Positions 1-10,464 of a stretch of DNA of 64,000 nt are shown here, piece after piece. Positions within the stretch are counted from its first letter, which is position 1, and every line of letters begins with the position of its first letter. The stretch covers positions 4,813,501 through 4,877,500 of the forward strand of contig NZ_CP033334.1 of NCBI RefSeq assembly GCF_013170705.1, written 5' to 3'. Under the pieces are notes generated by a model that searched no databases, had not been told where the DNA came from, and saw only the letters and a list, made by a program, of their open reading frames with translations. This stretch comes from Mesorhizobium loti (GTDB lineage: Bacteria > Pseudomonadota > Alphaproteobacteria > Rhizobiales > Rhizobiaceae). Position numbers and translations under genes: made by a program.

Positions 1-409
1 CTCCGCAGCTTCCTGCTACAGGGTTAGATGAAAGGCGGCTCCTTTCGCTTCACGCGAAAAGGCTTCAAGTGATTGCGACGAATTTCGCAGGTGTGCTCCC
101 GTGGCGGGGGAATCGCCTGCGTGAGGAAAACGGCCGGGTTTGTTCCCGTGCCGGCTCTGTACGAGCAAACAAGCTGGTCCGGTTTCCGGGCTTTGGTTCA
201 AAAGGTTCTGCTGGTGACGATGGCTTCAAGCGCAATCATGGAAAGGTCCGCATCAAACCGCGCCAGTATGGCTGCGGGCGGCACCGCCATGACACGCAGG
301 CACCGTCCGGCGGACATTCAATTATCCGGCACCCACTCTCATCCAGACACACAGCAGCGGGTTTTGCCCCGCCAGCTGCGGCTGACGGCTGCCGGGGGGA
401 AACGAAATA
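1..409 (+). promoter_or_regulatory. gene-free region, probable long 5' leader of rne
   Basis: No open frame here has a ribosome-binding site and plausible protein composition on either strand, so I read the 409 bases as promoter plus 5' untranslated leader of rne. RNase E leaders in other bacteria are long and structured and mediate autoregulation through cleavage by the enzyme; that this leader does the same is inference. I did not find a convincing promoter. The first bases could also contain the end of a gene lying outside the window. Confidence 0.4.
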
Positions 410-3370
410 ATGCCCAACAAAATGCTGATAGACGCCTCCCACCCGGAGGAAACACGAGTTGTCGTCGTACGCGGTAACCGTATCGAAGAATTCGACTTTG
501 AATCCCAGGACAAGAAGCAGCTCAAAGGAAACATCTACCTCGCCCGCGTAACGCGCGTCGAACCCTCCCTTCAGGCAGCCTTTGTCGAATATGGCGGCAA
601 CCGTCACGGTTTTCTCGCCTTCAGTGAAATACACCCCGACTACTACCAGATCCCGGTCGCCGACCGTCAGGCACTGCTGCGCGCCGAAGCGCAGGAGGCC
701 GAGGACGAAGAGGACGAGGACGGCGACGGCGATGACCGCCAGAGCCGCGATCGCGGCCGGCGCGGGCGCCGGCGCGGCGGCAAGAGCCGTGACCGGGCCG
801 AACACAAGCGCGATGCGAGCGAGGCAGGCGAAGGCTCCGGCGAGTCGAGTGAAGGCAGCGATAATGGCGACATCGTTGTCGAGGAGATCTCCCACACCTC
901 CCAGATCATCGAACACGCAGCCGACACATCGGAACATTCAGATACGTCGGAGCATGCCGATACGTCCGGCCATGATGAAGGTTCCGCCGAGCAGGACGAA
1001 ACCGAAACCCGCGAGGGTGGCCCGACATCGATAGCCGCCGCTGTCGAAGGCGACGTGGTTTCCGAGCCTGTCTCGCAGACGGAACAGGCCACTGAAGCAA
1101 CGTCCGGCGACAATGACCGCGGCATGCTGGAGGAAGTTCAGTCCTCGCATCCGGATGACCACGAGATCGAATCGGTCGGCGCCGAGGATGCGCTGGAAGA
1201 AGTGCGCAACCGCCGCAAGCCGGTGCGCCGCCAGTACAAAATCCAGGAAGTGATCAAGCGCCGGCAGATCCTGCTGGTGCAGGTCGTCAAGGAAGAACGC
1301 GGCAACAAGGGCGCCGCGCTCACCACCTATCTGTCGCTTGCCGGCCGCTATTCGGTGCTGATGCCCAACACGGCACGCGGCGGCGGCATTTCCCGCAAGA
1401 TCACCAGCGCGGTCGACCGCAAGCGCCTGAAGGAGGTCGTCGCCGATCTCGAAGTGCCGCAAGGCATGGGCGTGATCCTGCGCACCGCCGGCGAGAGCCG
1501 CACCAAGGCGGAGATCAAACGCGACTATGAATATCTGATGCGGCTCTGGGAGAACGTGCGCAATCTCACGCTCCAGTCCACCGCTCCTGCCCTCGTCTAT
1601 GAGGAAGGCAGCCTGATCAAGCGTTCGGTACGCGACCTCTACAACAAGGACATCGACGAGATCCTTGTCTCGGGCGAGGAAGGCTATCGCGAGGCCAAGG
1701 ACTTCATGCGCATGCTGATGCCGAGCCACGCCAAGGTGGTTCAGCCGTTCCGCGACACGACGCCGATCTTCGTGCGCAACGGTATCGAGGCGCAACTCGA
1801 CCGCATGCTGCAGCCGCAGGTGACGCTGAAGAGCGGCGGCTACATCATCATCAATCAGACCGAGGCGCTGGTCGCCATCGACGTCAATTCGGGACGCTCC
1901 ACCAAGGAGCACTCAATCGAGGACACGGCACTCCACACCAATCTGGAAGCGGCCGAAGAGGTTGCCCGCCAGCTCAGGCTTCGCGATCTCGCCGGCCTGA
2001 TCGTCATCGACTTCATCGACATGGAGGAGAACCGTAACAACCGCTCCGTCGAGAAGCGGCTGAAGGATCATCTCAAGAACGACCGCGCCCGCATCCAGGT
2101 CGGCCGGATCTCGCATTTCGGCCTGATGGAGATGTCACGGCAGCGCATCCGCGCCAGCGTGCTGGAATCCACCATGAAGCCCTGCCCGCATTGCGGCGGC
2201 ACCGGCCATGTCAGGTCCGATTCGTCGGTCGCGCTGATGGTGGTGCGGGCGATCGAGGAATTCCTGCTCAAGGATTCGCGCAGCCACATCACGGTCCGCA
2301 CGCCGGCCGCGACCGCGCTCTACGTGCTCAACCACAAGCGCGGCACGTTGGTGGAACTGGAAAGCCGCTTCGGCCTGACCATCACCATCGAGGCGGACGA
2401 CACGGTTGGCGCGCAGCACTATGCGATCTTCCGCGGCGCCCTGGCTGAAAAGCCCGAGGGCTTTGTCGAGGTCCGCAGCCTGCCAGCCTATGTCGAGCCG
2501 GACGAGCCCGAGGACGAGATTGTCGTCGTCGAGGAAGAGGATGAGGCACCGGCGCAGGCCGAGCAGCCACGCCAGCAGCCGCAGCAAAACCAGCAGCCAC
2601 GACCTGTCGGTGGCGAGGACGGCGAAGGCCGCGACCGCAAGCGCCGCAAGCGCCGCAGACGTCGCGGCGGCCGGGATCGCGATCGCGAACATGGCGCTCC
2701 GGCGGATGGCTCATCCACCTCGGCTCCGGCCGGAGATTTCGCCGAAGCGGCAAACGCGGCGGACGATGACGACACCGAAACGGACGACGCCGCTCCGATC
2801 GCTGCCAGCGCTTCCGACGAGGCGGTACAGGCTTCGGATGACGGCCAGGGCAAGAAGCGTCGGCGCGGCAAGCGCGGCGGCAAGCGCAACCGTCGCGAAG
2901 ACGGCGAAGGCGAGGCCGAGGCAAGTGCCGGCGAAACAACCGAGCCTTCCGAAGCTGATGCTTCCGAGAGCGAGCCTGCCTCGATCGAGCCGGCGGCTGT
3001 TACTGTCGTGGCGGAAGAGCCGGTGGCTGCGGTGAGCGAAGAGGTGCCGAGCACCGAGAAGCCCAAGAAGCCGCGTCGCGCAGCCAAGCCGAAGAAGGCA
3101 GCCGCCGAGGTCGCCGTCGAGACGGCCGTTGTCGAAGCGGAAGCGGCTGTGGAAGCGCCGGCCGAGGCTCCCGCGGCGGTCGCCGAGGAAAAAGTGATTG
3201 CGGCCGCCAAGGAAGAGCCCTCGAAGGCCCGGCCGTCACGACGCAAGCCAGCGGCAATCGATGCACCGGTCGTGCCGGTGGTTTCCTCGACCGTCGCCAG
3301 TGAGCCGGAAGCCAAGACCGAAGAAAAGCCGAAGCGCGCCGGCTGGTGGCAGCGGAAGGGCTTTTTCTAA
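410..3370 (+). CDS. rne: ribonuclease E (Rne/Rng family)
   Basis: This 986-residue endoribonuclease starts mRNA decay and processes rRNA and tRNA precursors on the degradosome. The S1 domain begins near residue 38 and is split by an acidic/arginine-rich insertion at about residues 85-265, after which S1 resumes. Catalytic Asp491 and Asp534 lie 43 residues apart, as in E. coli D303/D346. The Zn-link cysteines are Cys592 and Cys595, 101 residues after the first Asp, as in E. coli (C404/C407). The catalytic core is therefore intact and displaced by 188 residues, the size of the insertion. From about residue 700 the protein is a disordered scaffold of Arg/Lys-rich blocks alternating with Glu/Ala-rich stretches, ending in a basic tail. 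It stands alone and is followed by a strong terminator. Confidence 0.97.
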   Translation: MPNKMLIDASHPEETRVVVVRGNRIEEFDFESQDKKQLKGNIYLARVTRVEPSLQAAFVEYGGNRHGFLAFSEIHPDYYQIPVADRQALLRAEAQEAEDEEDEDGDGDDRQSRDRGRRGRRRGGKSRDRAEHKRDASEAGEGSGESSEGSDNGDIVVEEISHTSQIIEHAADTSEHSDTSEHADTSGHDEGSAEQDETETREGGPTSIAAAVEGDVVSEPVSQTEQATEATSGDNDRGMLEEVQSSHPDDHEIESVGAEDALEEVRNRRKPVRRQYKIQEVIKRRQILLVQVVKEERGNKGAALTTYLSLAGRYSVLMPNTARGGGISRKITSAVDRKRLKEVVADLEVPQGMGVILRTAGESRTKAEIKRDYEYLMRLWENVRNLTLQSTAPALVYEEGSLIKRSVRDLYNKDIDEILVSGEEGYREAKDFMRMLMPSHAKVVQPFRDTTPIFVRNGIEAQLDRMLQPQVTLKSGGYIIINQTEALVAIDVNSGRSTKEHSIEDTALHTNLEAAEEVARQLRLRDLAGLIVIDFIDMEENRNNRSVEKRLKDHLKNDRARIQVGRISHFGLMEMSRQRIRASVLESTMKPCPHCGGTGHVRSDSSVALMVVRAIEEFLLKDSRSHITVRTPAATALYVLNHKRGTLVELESRFGLTITIEADDTVGAQHYAIFRGALAEKPEGFVEVRSLPAYVEPDEPEDEIVVVEEEDEAPAQAEQPRQQPQQNQQPRPVGGEDGEGRDRKRRKRRRRRGGRDRDREHGAPADGSSTSAPAGDFAEAANAADDDDTETDDAAPIAASASDEAVQASDDGQGKKRRRGKRGGKRNRREDGEGEAEASAGETTEPSEADASESEPASIEPAAVTVVAEEPVAAVSEEVPSTEKPKKPRRAAKPKKAAAEVAVETAVVEAEAAVEAPAEAPAAVAEEKVIAAAKEEPSKARPSRRKPAAIDAPVVPVVSSTVASEPEAKTEEKPKRAGWWQRKGFF
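923..976 (+). repeat. 18-bp x 3 in-frame tandem repeat inside rne
   Basis: Three consecutive 18-base units encode D-T-S-(E/G)-H plus one variable residue, at residues 172-189 of RNase E. They sit inside the S1-domain insertion. The copies differ mostly at third positions, so this is an old in-frame expansion rather than a recent duplication. Confidence 0.85.
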
Positions 3371-3404
3371 GCCTTTCAACTGGTTGAAGTGATTTTTTGA
3401 TACG

Positions 3405-3442
3405 AAAATCCCGCGCCGATCGAAGGACGGCGCGGGATTTTT
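3405..3442 (+). terminator. intrinsic terminator after rne, shared with glsA
   Basis: A perfect 14-bp inverted repeat (3405-3418 with 3428-3441) around a 9-base loop has a GC core flanked by A's on one side and T's on the other. It can therefore terminate rne on the plus strand and glsA on the minus strand. Confidence 0.92.
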
Positions 3443-3504
3443 CATGTCAGGTGTTCCCACACTGCGAGGAATGGGAAACCGTCCCACGCCTTCCCGGAAC
3501 CGCG

Positions 3505-4452
3505 CTAAGGGGCGAAAATCGACCAGTTCATCATCCTGGCCAACTTCTCCAGGGCGATCGACCCCAGCTTGGAATTGCCATTGGCGTTGAGGCCGGGCGA
3601 CCAGACGGCAAGCGAGGCGACACCCGGCACGATGCCCAATATGCCGCCGCCGACGCCGCTTTTTCCCGGAATGCCGACGCGGAAGGCGAAATCCCCGGAG
3701 CCGTCATAGTGGCCGCAGGTCAGCATCATGGCGCCGATGCGCCGCGCGCGCTCCGCCGACACCACGGAATGGCCGGTCGCCGGGTTCTTGCCGCCATTGG
3801 CAAGGAACCGGCCGGCCATCGCCAGTTGCCGGCAACTCATGGCAATAGCGCAATGGTGGAAATAGACGCCCAGCGCCAGTTCCGGTGCGTGATGAAGATT
3901 GCCGAAGGATTTCATATAGTTGGCCAGCGCGAAATTGCGATAGCCGGTGGCGCGTTCGGACGCCGCCACCTCGCGGTCGATGATGATGGTCTCGTCGTCG
4001 GCGAGGAATTGGATGAAGCGCAGGATCTCGCCGATCGCTTCGCGTGGCTGATGGCCGGCAAGCAGGATATCGGAGATGACGATGGCGCCGGCATTGATGA
4101 ACGGGTTGCGCGGAATGCCGTTCTCGTGCTCGAGCTGGACGATCGAGTTGAACGGATTGCCCGACGGCTCGCGTCCAACCCGTTTCCATAGCGCGTCGCC
4201 GACATTGCCGAGCGCCAGCGTCAATGTGAACACCTTCGAGATGCTCTGGATGGAAAAAGGCTGGTCGGCATCGCCGGCCATCAGCACACGACCATCGTTG
4301 GTGACGGCGGCAATGCCGAACTTCCTTGGGTCGACCTTGCCCAATTGAGGAATGTAGGTCGCGACATCGCCGCGATCGGTCCGTTCAGCCATTTCGGCCG
4401 CGACCTCGGCCAATGCCTGATCAAGTTTGGGGGCCAGTTCGAGTTCCGGCAT
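3505..4452 (-). CDS. glsA: glutaminase (GlsA family)
   Basis: This 315-residue serine-dependent glutaminase hydrolyses L-glutamine to glutamate and ammonia in the cytoplasm. It has the beta-lactamase-like catalytic S-x-x-K motif (QSISK) near residue 85, a conserved N-P-F-N motif in the next segment, and the GKSGVGGG loop in the C-terminal third. Length matches the family. It starts only 4 nt after the stop of the upstream aminotransferase on the same strand, so the two are probably cotranscribed and both handle amino-acid nitrogen. It ends at the shared terminator with rne. Confidence 0.95.
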   Translation of the reverse strand: MPELELAPKLDQALAEVAAEMAERTDRGDVATYIPQLGKVDPRKFGIAAVTNDGRVLMAGDADQPFSIQSISKVFTLTLALGNVGDALWKRVGREPSGNPFNSIVQLEHENGIPRNPFINAGAIVISDILLAGHQPREAIGEILRFIQFLADDETIIIDREVAASERATGYRNFALANYMKSFGNLHHAPELALGVYFHHCAIAMSCRQLAMAGRFLANGGKNPATGHSVVSAERARRIGAMMLTCGHYDGSGDFAFRVGIPGKSGVGGGILGIVPGVASLAVWSPGLNANGNSKLGSIALEKLARMMNWSIFAP

Positions 4453-4456
4453 GGTG

Positions 4457-5605
4457 CTACCTCAACCAGCGTTCGATGCGCGACATAGCCTCGACCATGT
4501 CATGGTGGCTGCCGGCATAGGAAAAACGCATCGTGCGGTGCCCCGCCTGGGTGTCGAAGTCGCGGCCAGGCGTCGCCGCCACATGCGCCTCGGCCAGCAT
4601 CTTGCGCGCGAAGGCCATGCTGTCATTGGTGTGCCGGGTGACGTCGCAAAACGCGTAGAAGGCGCCATCCATCGGCGCGGCCAGCGGAAAGCCGAGTTCG
4701 GGCAGACGTTTCATCAAGAGCTCTCGATTCCAGGCGTAGCGGCCCTTGACGGCCTCCAGCTCCTCGGTCGCGGCAAAGGCCTCGATCGCAGCGATCTGCG
4801 ACAATTCCGGCGGCGAGATGTAGAGGCTTTGGGCGATCCGCTCGACCGGCCGCACCAGCTCTTCCGGCAGCACCATCCAGCCGATGCGCCAGCCGGTCAT
4901 GCAATAGTATTTCGAGAAGGAATTGATCACGGTCACGCTGTTGCCGAAGGCGAGTGCCGTGGTGTCGGGCGCGCCATAGGCCAATCGATGATAGATCTCG
5001 TCGGAAATGACGGCGATCCCCAGTGTCTCCGCCATATTGACCAGCGCCGACAGTTCGTCGGCCGGTATAACAGCGCCGGTCGGATTGGCCGGGCTCGCGA
5101 AAAGAACCCCCTTCAGCGGCTTCTCGCGGTGCGCTGCCTCCAGGTGACCGGCATGCAGATAGGCCGCTTCGCCGAGTTCGATCTCGACCACATCGATGCC
5201 GAGCGCCGCCATGATGTTGCGATAGGCGGGATAGCCGGGTGCCGCGATGGCTACGCGATCGCCCGGATCGAACATCGCCAGGAAGGCGAGATTGAAGGCC
5301 GCCGACGATCCGGTGGTCACCGCGATCCGGCCGGGCTCGACCTCAAGCCGATAGTGATCCGCGTAGTGCTCGGCGATCGCCTTGCGCAGACCGGCCAGCC
5401 CCAACGTGTCAGTGTAGCCTATGCGCCCGTCCTGCAAGGCCTTGGCGGCCGCGGCGCGAACCCGTGCTGGCGCGGGATCGGAGGGCTGGCCGACCGCCAT
5501 TGAGATCACCGGCACGCCTTGAGCCTTCAGCCTGTTCGCTTCGGCCAGGACATCCATGGCGTGGAACGGTTCGACATTGCCACGGCGTGAGAGCGAAACG
5601 ACCAT
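4457..5605 (-). CDS. pyridoxal-phosphate aminotransferase (class I/II)
   Basis: This 382-residue fold-type I aminotransferase has the N-terminal segment common to aspartate/aromatic aminotransferases (G-Q-P-S-D near residue 40), the A-N-P-T-G motif, D-E-I-Y-H after it, and the PLP lysine in S-F-S-K-Y-Y. The start at 5605 was chosen because it has a GGGG ribosome site upstream and begins at the usual family N-terminus; an in-frame ATG at 5659 would add 18 residues of unlikely composition. Substrate cannot be assigned from sequence. Its partner glsA follows after 4 nt. Confidence 0.88.
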   Translation of the reverse strand: MVVSLSRRGNVEPFHAMDVLAEANRLKAQGVPVISMAVGQPSDPAPARVRAAAAKALQDGRIGYTDTLGLAGLRKAIAEHYADHYRLEVEPGRIAVTTGSSAAFNLAFLAMFDPGDRVAIAAPGYPAYRNIMAALGIDVVEIELGEAAYLHAGHLEAAHREKPLKGVLFASPANPTGAVIPADELSALVNMAETLGIAVISDEIYHRLAYGAPDTTALAFGNSVTVINSFSKYYCMTGWRIGWMVLPEELVRPVERIAQSLYISPPELSQIAAIEAFAATEELEAVKGRYAWNRELLMKRLPELGFPLAAPMDGAFYAFCDVTRHTNDSMAFARKMLAEAHVAATPGRDFDTQAGHRTMRFSYAGSHHDMVEAMSRIERWLR

Positions 5606-5752
5606 TTTACCCCTGTCCCGACAGTTGAGCACGCCATTCCCTTGATGCATGCGCCGCACAAATGCCCGATTGATGTGAGGATCACAAGTTGAGGAAGTTT
5701 TTCCGGTGCCGACTTTTCATCTTTCGCCCGCTCGTCTACCAGTTGACACGTC

Positions 5753-7144
5753 ATGTTGAGCCGCCCCAGATCGACGATTGCCCAGGCAGCGCGCGTTTTC
5801 GCGACGTTTTCGCTCGGCGTCGCCGTTGCCGTGGCGAGTTCGGTCACCGCCTTCGCCCAGAACGTGCCTGTCATACGCGATGCCGAGATCGAGGCTCTGG
5901 TGCGCGATTACGCTCGGCCGATCTTCAAGGCTGCCGGGCTGGCGAATGACGGCATCGACATCGTCCTGGTCAACGATTCCAGCTTCAACGCCTTCGTCAC
6001 CGGACGCCGGCTGTTCATCAACACAGGCGCGCTGATGACGGCTGAAACGCCGAACGAGATCATCGGCGTCATCGCGCACGAGGCCGGTCATATCGCCGGC
6101 GGCCATCAGCAGAAACTGCGTGACCAGCTCGAGCGCGCCAAGACGATGGCCATCATCGCCACCTTGCTTGGCGCGGGCGCCATGGTCGCTGGCGCGACCA
6201 CCAACAGCCGCGGTCTTGCCGGCGCCGGCATGGGCGTGGCGGCTGGCGGCGGCGAGATGGCGCAACGCAGCATCCTCGCCTACCAGCGCACCGAAGAAAC
6301 GACCGCCGACCGTTCGGCTATCACCTATCTCAACGCCACCGGCCAGTCCGGCATGGGCATGCTGAAGACCTTCGCCCGCTTCCAGAGCGCGCTGTCCTTG
6401 TCGGGCACGCAGGTCGATCCCTATCGGATCAGCCATCCGATGCCGCAGGAACGCATCGCAAATCTCCAAGTGCTGGTGAAGCAGAGTCCCAATGTCGACA
6501 AGGTCGACCCTCCGGCGCTGCAGCAGCGCCACGACATGATGCGGGTCAAGATCGCCGTCTATATGGACGGCCAGGCCGCGGCGGCGCGACTGATGCAAAA
6601 GATGCGGGGCAGCCTTGCCGCACAGTACGGCGATGCCCAGTCCACCTATCTTTACGGCGACATTGCCGCGGCGCTCGTCAAGACCAACGCCCTGATCAAG
6701 GCGCAGCCCAAGAACGCCTATTTCCAGGAGTTGCGCGGCGACATACTGATGAAGGCGAACAAGCCCAAGGATGCGGCCGAAGCATACGCCAAGGCGGTCA
6801 GCCTCGATCCGGCGCGGTCCGGCCTGCTGCCTGTCTCGCTCGGCCAGGCCCTGATGGCCGTAGGCACGCCCGATTCGCTGAAGAAGGCCGTCGTGCAGAT
6901 CAACAACGGTCTGGGGCGAGACAAGGAAAACTCCGCTGGATATCGCTACCTGGCGCAGGCTTATGGCGAGTTGGGTGACATACCGGGGGCCGAGCTTGCC
7001 ACGGCCGAGGGTCATTTCTATTCCGGCAACTACAAGGATGCGAAGATCTTCGCCATGCGGGCGCAGCAGCAGATGAAGCGCGGCGAGCCGCGCTGGATCC
7101 GTGCGCAGGACATCATAAATTACAAATCGTCAGGCAAAATCTAG
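5753..7144 (+). CDS. periplasmic M48 zinc metalloprotease with TPR repeats (BepA-like)
   Basis: The 463-residue protein begins with a signal peptide (hydrophobic core about residues 18-35, cleavage after A-F-A). The M48 zinc site is H109-E-A-G-H113, with the third ligand Glu182 in an E-x-x-x-D motif. The C-terminal part from about residue 290 consists of helical TPR-type repeats. This architecture matches BepA/YfgC, a periplasmic protease and chaperone of outer-membrane protein and LPS-transport assembly. It precedes a DsbA-like gene by 64 nt on the same strand, which fits a shared role in envelope protein quality control; that link is inference. Confidence 0.9.
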   Translation: MLSRPRSTIAQAARVFATFSLGVAVAVASSVTAFAQNVPVIRDAEIEALVRDYARPIFKAAGLANDGIDIVLVNDSSFNAFVTGRRLFINTGALMTAETPNEIIGVIAHEAGHIAGGHQQKLRDQLERAKTMAIIATLLGAGAMVAGATTNSRGLAGAGMGVAAGGGEMAQRSILAYQRTEETTADRSAITYLNATGQSGMGMLKTFARFQSALSLSGTQVDPYRISHPMPQERIANLQVLVKQSPNVDKVDPPALQQRHDMMRVKIAVYMDGQAAAARLMQKMRGSLAAQYGDAQSTYLYGDIAAALVKTNALIKAQPKNAYFQELRGDILMKANKPKDAAEAYAKAVSLDPARSGLLPVSLGQALMAVGTPDSLKKAVVQINNGLGRDKENSAGYRYLAQAYGELGDIPGAELATAEGHFYSGNYKDAKIFAMRAQQQMKRGEPRWIRAQDIINYKSSGKI

Positions 7145-7208
7145 TGAACCTTCCGGCCAGGCGCTGCGACACAGCGGGACCGGGAAACAGGCAAAAGGAA
7201 CGAAAACG

Positions 7209-8030
7209 ATGAAAAAGGCACTGCTGCTGGGCACCACGGGGATCGCTGTAGCCCTTGCCATGCTGGCTTTCGGTTTCGTGGCCGGCAGCCCACAGATTGC
7301 CAAGGCCGGGACGGCGCAGCCTGCGGAGACGGCTCAGCCTGTCCAGACAGCGGGGGCCGATACCAAGATTGACCGCACCGAGGTCGAAGGAATCATTCGC
7401 GACTATCTCCTGAAGAACCCGGAAGTGCTGCTTGAAGTGCAGGACGCGCTGGAGGCCAAGCAGAAGGAAGAGCAACGCCTCGCCGCGCTCGGCGTCATCA
7501 AGAACGCCAAGGAGCAGATCTTCAACTCCAGCTTCGACGGAATTGTCGGCAACCCGAACGGCAAGGTGACCATCGTCGAGTTCTACGACTACAATTGCGG
7601 CTTCTGCAAACGTGCCATCGAGGACATGCGGGCGCTGACCAAGGCCGATCCGGATTTGCGCTTCGTGCTCAAGGAATTCCCGATCCTCGGACCGGACTCA
7701 CAAAAGGCGAGCGTCGTCTCCATGGCGTTCCACCTGATGAAGCCTGAAAAATACGGCGAGTTCCACAATGCGCTGCTCGGCGGCCAGGGACGCGCAACCG
7801 AAGCGGCCGCGATCAAGATCGCGGTTTCACTCGGCGCCGACGAGGCGACGCTGCGCGAGAAGATGAAGGACCCGTCGATCACCGAAGCCTTCGCCAAGAC
7901 CTATGATCTTGCCAATAAGCTGGCGATCACCGGAACGCCGTCCTATGTGGTCGGCAACGAAGTCGTGTTCGGGGCTCTCGGGCAGGAAGTGCTGGCGGAA
8001 AAGATCGAGGCGGCGAAAGCCGCGCTTTGA
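7209..8030 (+). CDS. DsbA-family thiol:disulfide oxidoreductase (ScsC-like)
   Basis: A 273-residue secreted protein: N-terminal signal/anchor (about residues 1-30), a helical ScsC-type N-terminal region (about 58-90), then a thioredoxin fold with the redox motif C130-G-F-C133 and the cis-proline loop T-G-T-P near residue 240. It probably forms or isomerises disulfides in periplasmic proteins. Paralogues with an N-terminal extension often oligomerise. The start has a GGAACG-type site just upstream. It lies directly downstream of the M48 protease and may share its promoter. Confidence 0.93.
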   Translation: MKKALLLGTTGIAVALAMLAFGFVAGSPQIAKAGTAQPAETAQPVQTAGADTKIDRTEVEGIIRDYLLKNPEVLLEVQDALEAKQKEEQRLAALGVIKNAKEQIFNSSFDGIVGNPNGKVTIVEFYDYNCGFCKRAIEDMRALTKADPDLRFVLKEFPILGPDSQKASVVSMAFHLMKPEKYGEFHNALLGGQGRATEAAAIKIAVSLGADEATLREKMKDPSITEAFAKTYDLANKLAITGTPSYVVGNEVVFGALGQEVLAEKIEAAKAAL

Positions 8031-8136
8031 TCGGCCGGAAGTTTTCTTCACGGGCGCATTTCGGCCTGTTGTGGACAGTGAAAGAACGCACTTGCGCTCT
8101 TTCCGCGGGCGACTATGCCCATTATAGAGAGCCAGC

Positions 8137-8158
8137 GCGCCGGTTTGACACCGGCGCC
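8137..8158. other. GC-rich hairpin just upstream of aroQ
   Basis: GCGCCGGT and ACCGGCGC flank a 5-base loop and form a perfect 8-bp stem ending 17 nt before the aroQ start. It lacks a T-tract, so it may be a leader structure or a weak terminator of the preceding gene. Confidence 0.45.
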
Positions 8159-8175
8159 GGAAAAGGTCGGCTTTT

Positions 8176-8610
8176 TTGAAAACGGTTTTCGTCCTGAACG
8201 GTCCCAATCTCAACGCGCTCGGCAAGCGCGAGCCGGGCATTTATGGCGGCAAGACGCTTGCCGCCATCGCCGACGACTGCAAGCAGGCGGGCACATCGCT
8301 CGGGCTTGAGATCGATTTCCGCCAGTCGAACCACGAGGGCGACCTCGTCGACTGGATCCAGGAAGCCGGCGACAAGGCCGCCGGCATCGTCATCAATCCA
8401 GGCGCCTACAGCCATACCTCGATCGCGATCCACGACGCCATCCGCTCGGTCGCGCCGCTGCCGGTCGCCGAGGTTCATCTTTCCAACATCCATGCGCGGG
8501 AATCATTCCGCCACGTCTCCATGGTCGCGCCGGTCGCCGTCGGCATGATCTGTGGCTTTGGGCCGCTCGGCTACACGCTGGCGCTACAGGCGCTGGCCGC
8601 ACGCCTATGA
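8176..8610 (+). CDS. aroQ: type II 3-dehydroquinate dehydratase
   Basis: This 144-residue enzyme performs the third step of the shikimate pathway (3-dehydroquinate to 3-dehydroshikimate). The family signature N-G-P-N-L-N is at the N-terminus, followed by the flexible loop with its catalytic Arg/Tyr region, the S-N-H-E-G-D segment, N-P-G-A-Y-S-H, and H-L-S-N-I-H-A-R-E near residue 100. It starts with TTG at 8176, which is needed to include the conserved first strand. It overlaps the long reading of accB, so aroQ-accB-accC-aat probably form one transcript, a gene order common in Rhizobiales. Confidence 0.96.
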   Translation: MKTVFVLNGPNLNALGKREPGIYGGKTLAAIADDCKQAGTSLGLEIDFRQSNHEGDLVDWIQEAGDKAAGIVINPGAYSHTSIAIHDAIRSVAPLPVAEVHLSNIHARESFRHVSMVAPVAVGMICGFGPLGYTLALQALAARL

Positions 8611-8636
8611 CCGGCCAACAAACAGAAGGCTCGAAA

Positions 8637-9098
8637 ATGTCGATAAAGAAAACCGGTGTTGACCAGCAGCTGATCCGCGATCTGGCGGGCATACTGAACG
8701 ACACCAACCTGACCGAGATCGAGGTTGAACTGGGCGACCTGAAGGTACGCGTGTCGCGGCAGGCACCCGCCGTCCATGCCATCGCCGCACCCCCGCCGGC
8801 CTATGCGCCGGCGGCTGCTGCCCAGCCCGCGGCATCAGCCGCGCCGGCAGCGGTCGACGTGTCGAAGAACGCGGTGGCCTCGCCGATGGTCGGCACCGCC
8901 TACCTGGCGCCCTCGCCCGACGCCAAGCCGTTCATCGAGATCGGCCAGAAGGTCAAGGAAGGCCAGACGTTGCTGATCATCGAGGCGATGAAGACGATGA
9001 ACCAGATCCCGTCGCCACGCGCCGGCACGGTAACGGCGATCCTGTTCGAGGACGCGACGCCGGTCGAATACGGCATGCCGCTCGTCGTGATCGAGTAG
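8637..9098 (+). CDS. accB: biotin carboxyl carrier protein of acetyl-CoA carboxylase
   Basis: A 153-residue protein with the usual three parts: an N-terminal domain starting M-S-I-K-K-T-G-V-D, an Ala/Pro-rich linker at about residues 47-75, and a C-terminal biotinyl domain with the E-A-M-K-T motif (biotinylated Lys119). It carries CO2 between biotin carboxylase and the carboxyltransferase in the first committed step of fatty-acid synthesis. The start at 8637 was preferred over the in-frame ATG at 8607 because AGAAGG is well placed before it and it matches family N-termini. accC follows after 10 nt. Confidence 0.96.
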   Translation: MSIKKTGVDQQLIRDLAGILNDTNLTEIEVELGDLKVRVSRQAPAVHAIAAPPPAYAPAAAAQPAASAAPAAVDVSKNAVASPMVGTAYLAPSPDAKPFIEIGQKVKEGQTLLIIEAMKTMNQIPSPRAGTVTAILFEDATPVEYGMPLVVIE

Positions 9099-9108
9099 AG
9101 CTGGCAGG

Positions 9109-10452
9109 ATGTTCCAGAAGATCCTCATTGCCAATCGCGGCGAAATCGCGCTTCGGGTGCTGCGTGCCTGCAAGGAACTCGGCATCCAGACGGTGGTGGT
9201 GCATTCGACCGCCGATGCCGACGCCATGCACGTCAGGCTCGCCGACGAGAGCGTATGCATTGGCCCGCCGCCGTCGCGCGACAGCTATCTCAACATCCAT
9301 CAGATCGTCGCGGCCTGCGAGATCACCGGTGCCGACGCCGTGCATCCAGGCTACGGCTTCCTGTCGGAGAACGCCAAATTCGCCGACATATTGGCGGCGC
9401 ACAACATCACCTTTATCGGCCCGTCCGGCGACCACATCCGCATCATGGGCGACAAGATCGAGGCCAAGCGGACCGCCAAGCGCCTTGGCATCCCCGTGGT
9501 GCCAGGCTCCGACGGCGCGGTGACCGACGAGAAGGAAGCCAAGCGCATTGCCGCCGAGATCGGCTATCCCGTGATCATCAAGGCCTCGGCCGGTGGCGGC
9601 GGGCGCGGTATGAAGGTTGCACTCACCGAGGCGGACCTCGAGATCGCATTGCAGACGGCGCGCTCGGAAGCGGGTGCCGCCTTCGGCGACGATGCCGTCT
9701 ATATCGAGAAGTATCTGCAGAAGCCGCGCCACATCGAGGTGCAGGTGTTTGGGGACGGCTTTGGCGGTGGCGTGCATTTCGGCGAGCGCGACTGTTCGCT
9801 GCAGCGCCGCCATCAGAAGGTCTGGGAAGAGGCCAATTCGCCGGCGCTCAACGCCGAGGAGCGGTCCCGCATCGGCGGCATCTGTGCCAAGGCCATTGCC
9901 GATCTCGGCTATTCCGGCGCCGGCACGATCGAGTTCCTGTATGAGAATGGCGAGTTCTATTTCATCGAGATGAACACGCGCCTGCAGGTCGAGCATCCAG
10001 TGACGGAAGCGATCACTGGCATCGATCTCGTGCATGAGCAGATCCGTGTCGCTTCCGGCGGCGGTCTTTCGGTCAAGCAGGAAGACATCAAGTTCAACGG
10101 CCACGCCATCGAGTGCCGCATCAATGCCGAGGATCCCCGCACCTTCACCCCCTCGCCCGGCACGATCACGCATTTCCACACGCCGGGCGGTCTCGGCATT
10201 CGCGTCGATTCGGGCGTCTATTCCGGCTACAAGATCCCGCCCTACTACGACAGCCTGATCGGCAAGCTGATCGTTCACGGGCGCAACCGCGTCGAATGCA
10301 TGATGCGGCTGCGGCGGGCACTGGATGAGTTCGTCGTCGACGGCATCAAGACGACCTTGCCGCTGTTTCGCGACCTCGTCGGCAATGCCGACATCGCCAA
10401 TGGCGACTATGACATCCACTGGCTGGAAAAATACCTGGCCAAGGAAGAGTAG
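9109..10452 (+). CDS. accC: acetyl-CoA carboxylase, biotin carboxylase subunit
   Basis: The 447-residue ATP-grasp enzyme carboxylates the biotin on AccB. Visible landmarks are the N-terminal [10 protein letters not shown], the glycine-rich ATP loop G-G-G-G-R-G-M-K near residue 165, the block starting [10 protein letters not shown] near 225, and the catalytic [10 protein letters not shown] near 288. Length is exactly that of the family. It sits between accB and aat with short gaps. Confidence 0.98.
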   Translation: MFQKILIANRGEIALRVLRACKELGIQTVVVHSTADADAMHVRLADESVCIGPPPSRDSYLNIHQIVAACEITGADAVHPGYGFLSENAKFADILAAHNITFIGPSGDHIRIMGDKIEAKRTAKRLGIPVVPGSDGAVTDEKEAKRIAAEIGYPVIIKASAGGGGRGMKVALTEADLEIALQTARSEAGAAFGDDAVYIEKYLQKPRHIEVQVFGDGFGGGVHFGERDCSLQRRHQKVWEEANSPALNAEERSRIGGICAKAIADLGYSGAGTIEFLYENGEFYFIEMNTRLQVEHPVTEAITGIDLVHEQIRVASGGGLSVKQEDIKFNGHAIECRINAEDPRTFTPSPGTITHFHTPGGLGIRVDSGVYSGYKIPPYYDSLIGKLIVHGRNRVECMMRLRRALDEFVVDGIKTTLPLFRDLVGNADIANGDYDIHWLEKYLAKEE

Positions 10453-10464
10453 TCCGGGGACGCG

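Noticed and set aside
5717..7015. 432-residue open frame antisense to the M48 protease gene
   Set aside because: It overlaps a protease with a complete zinc site and TPR domain. The antisense translation shows no protein-like motifs.
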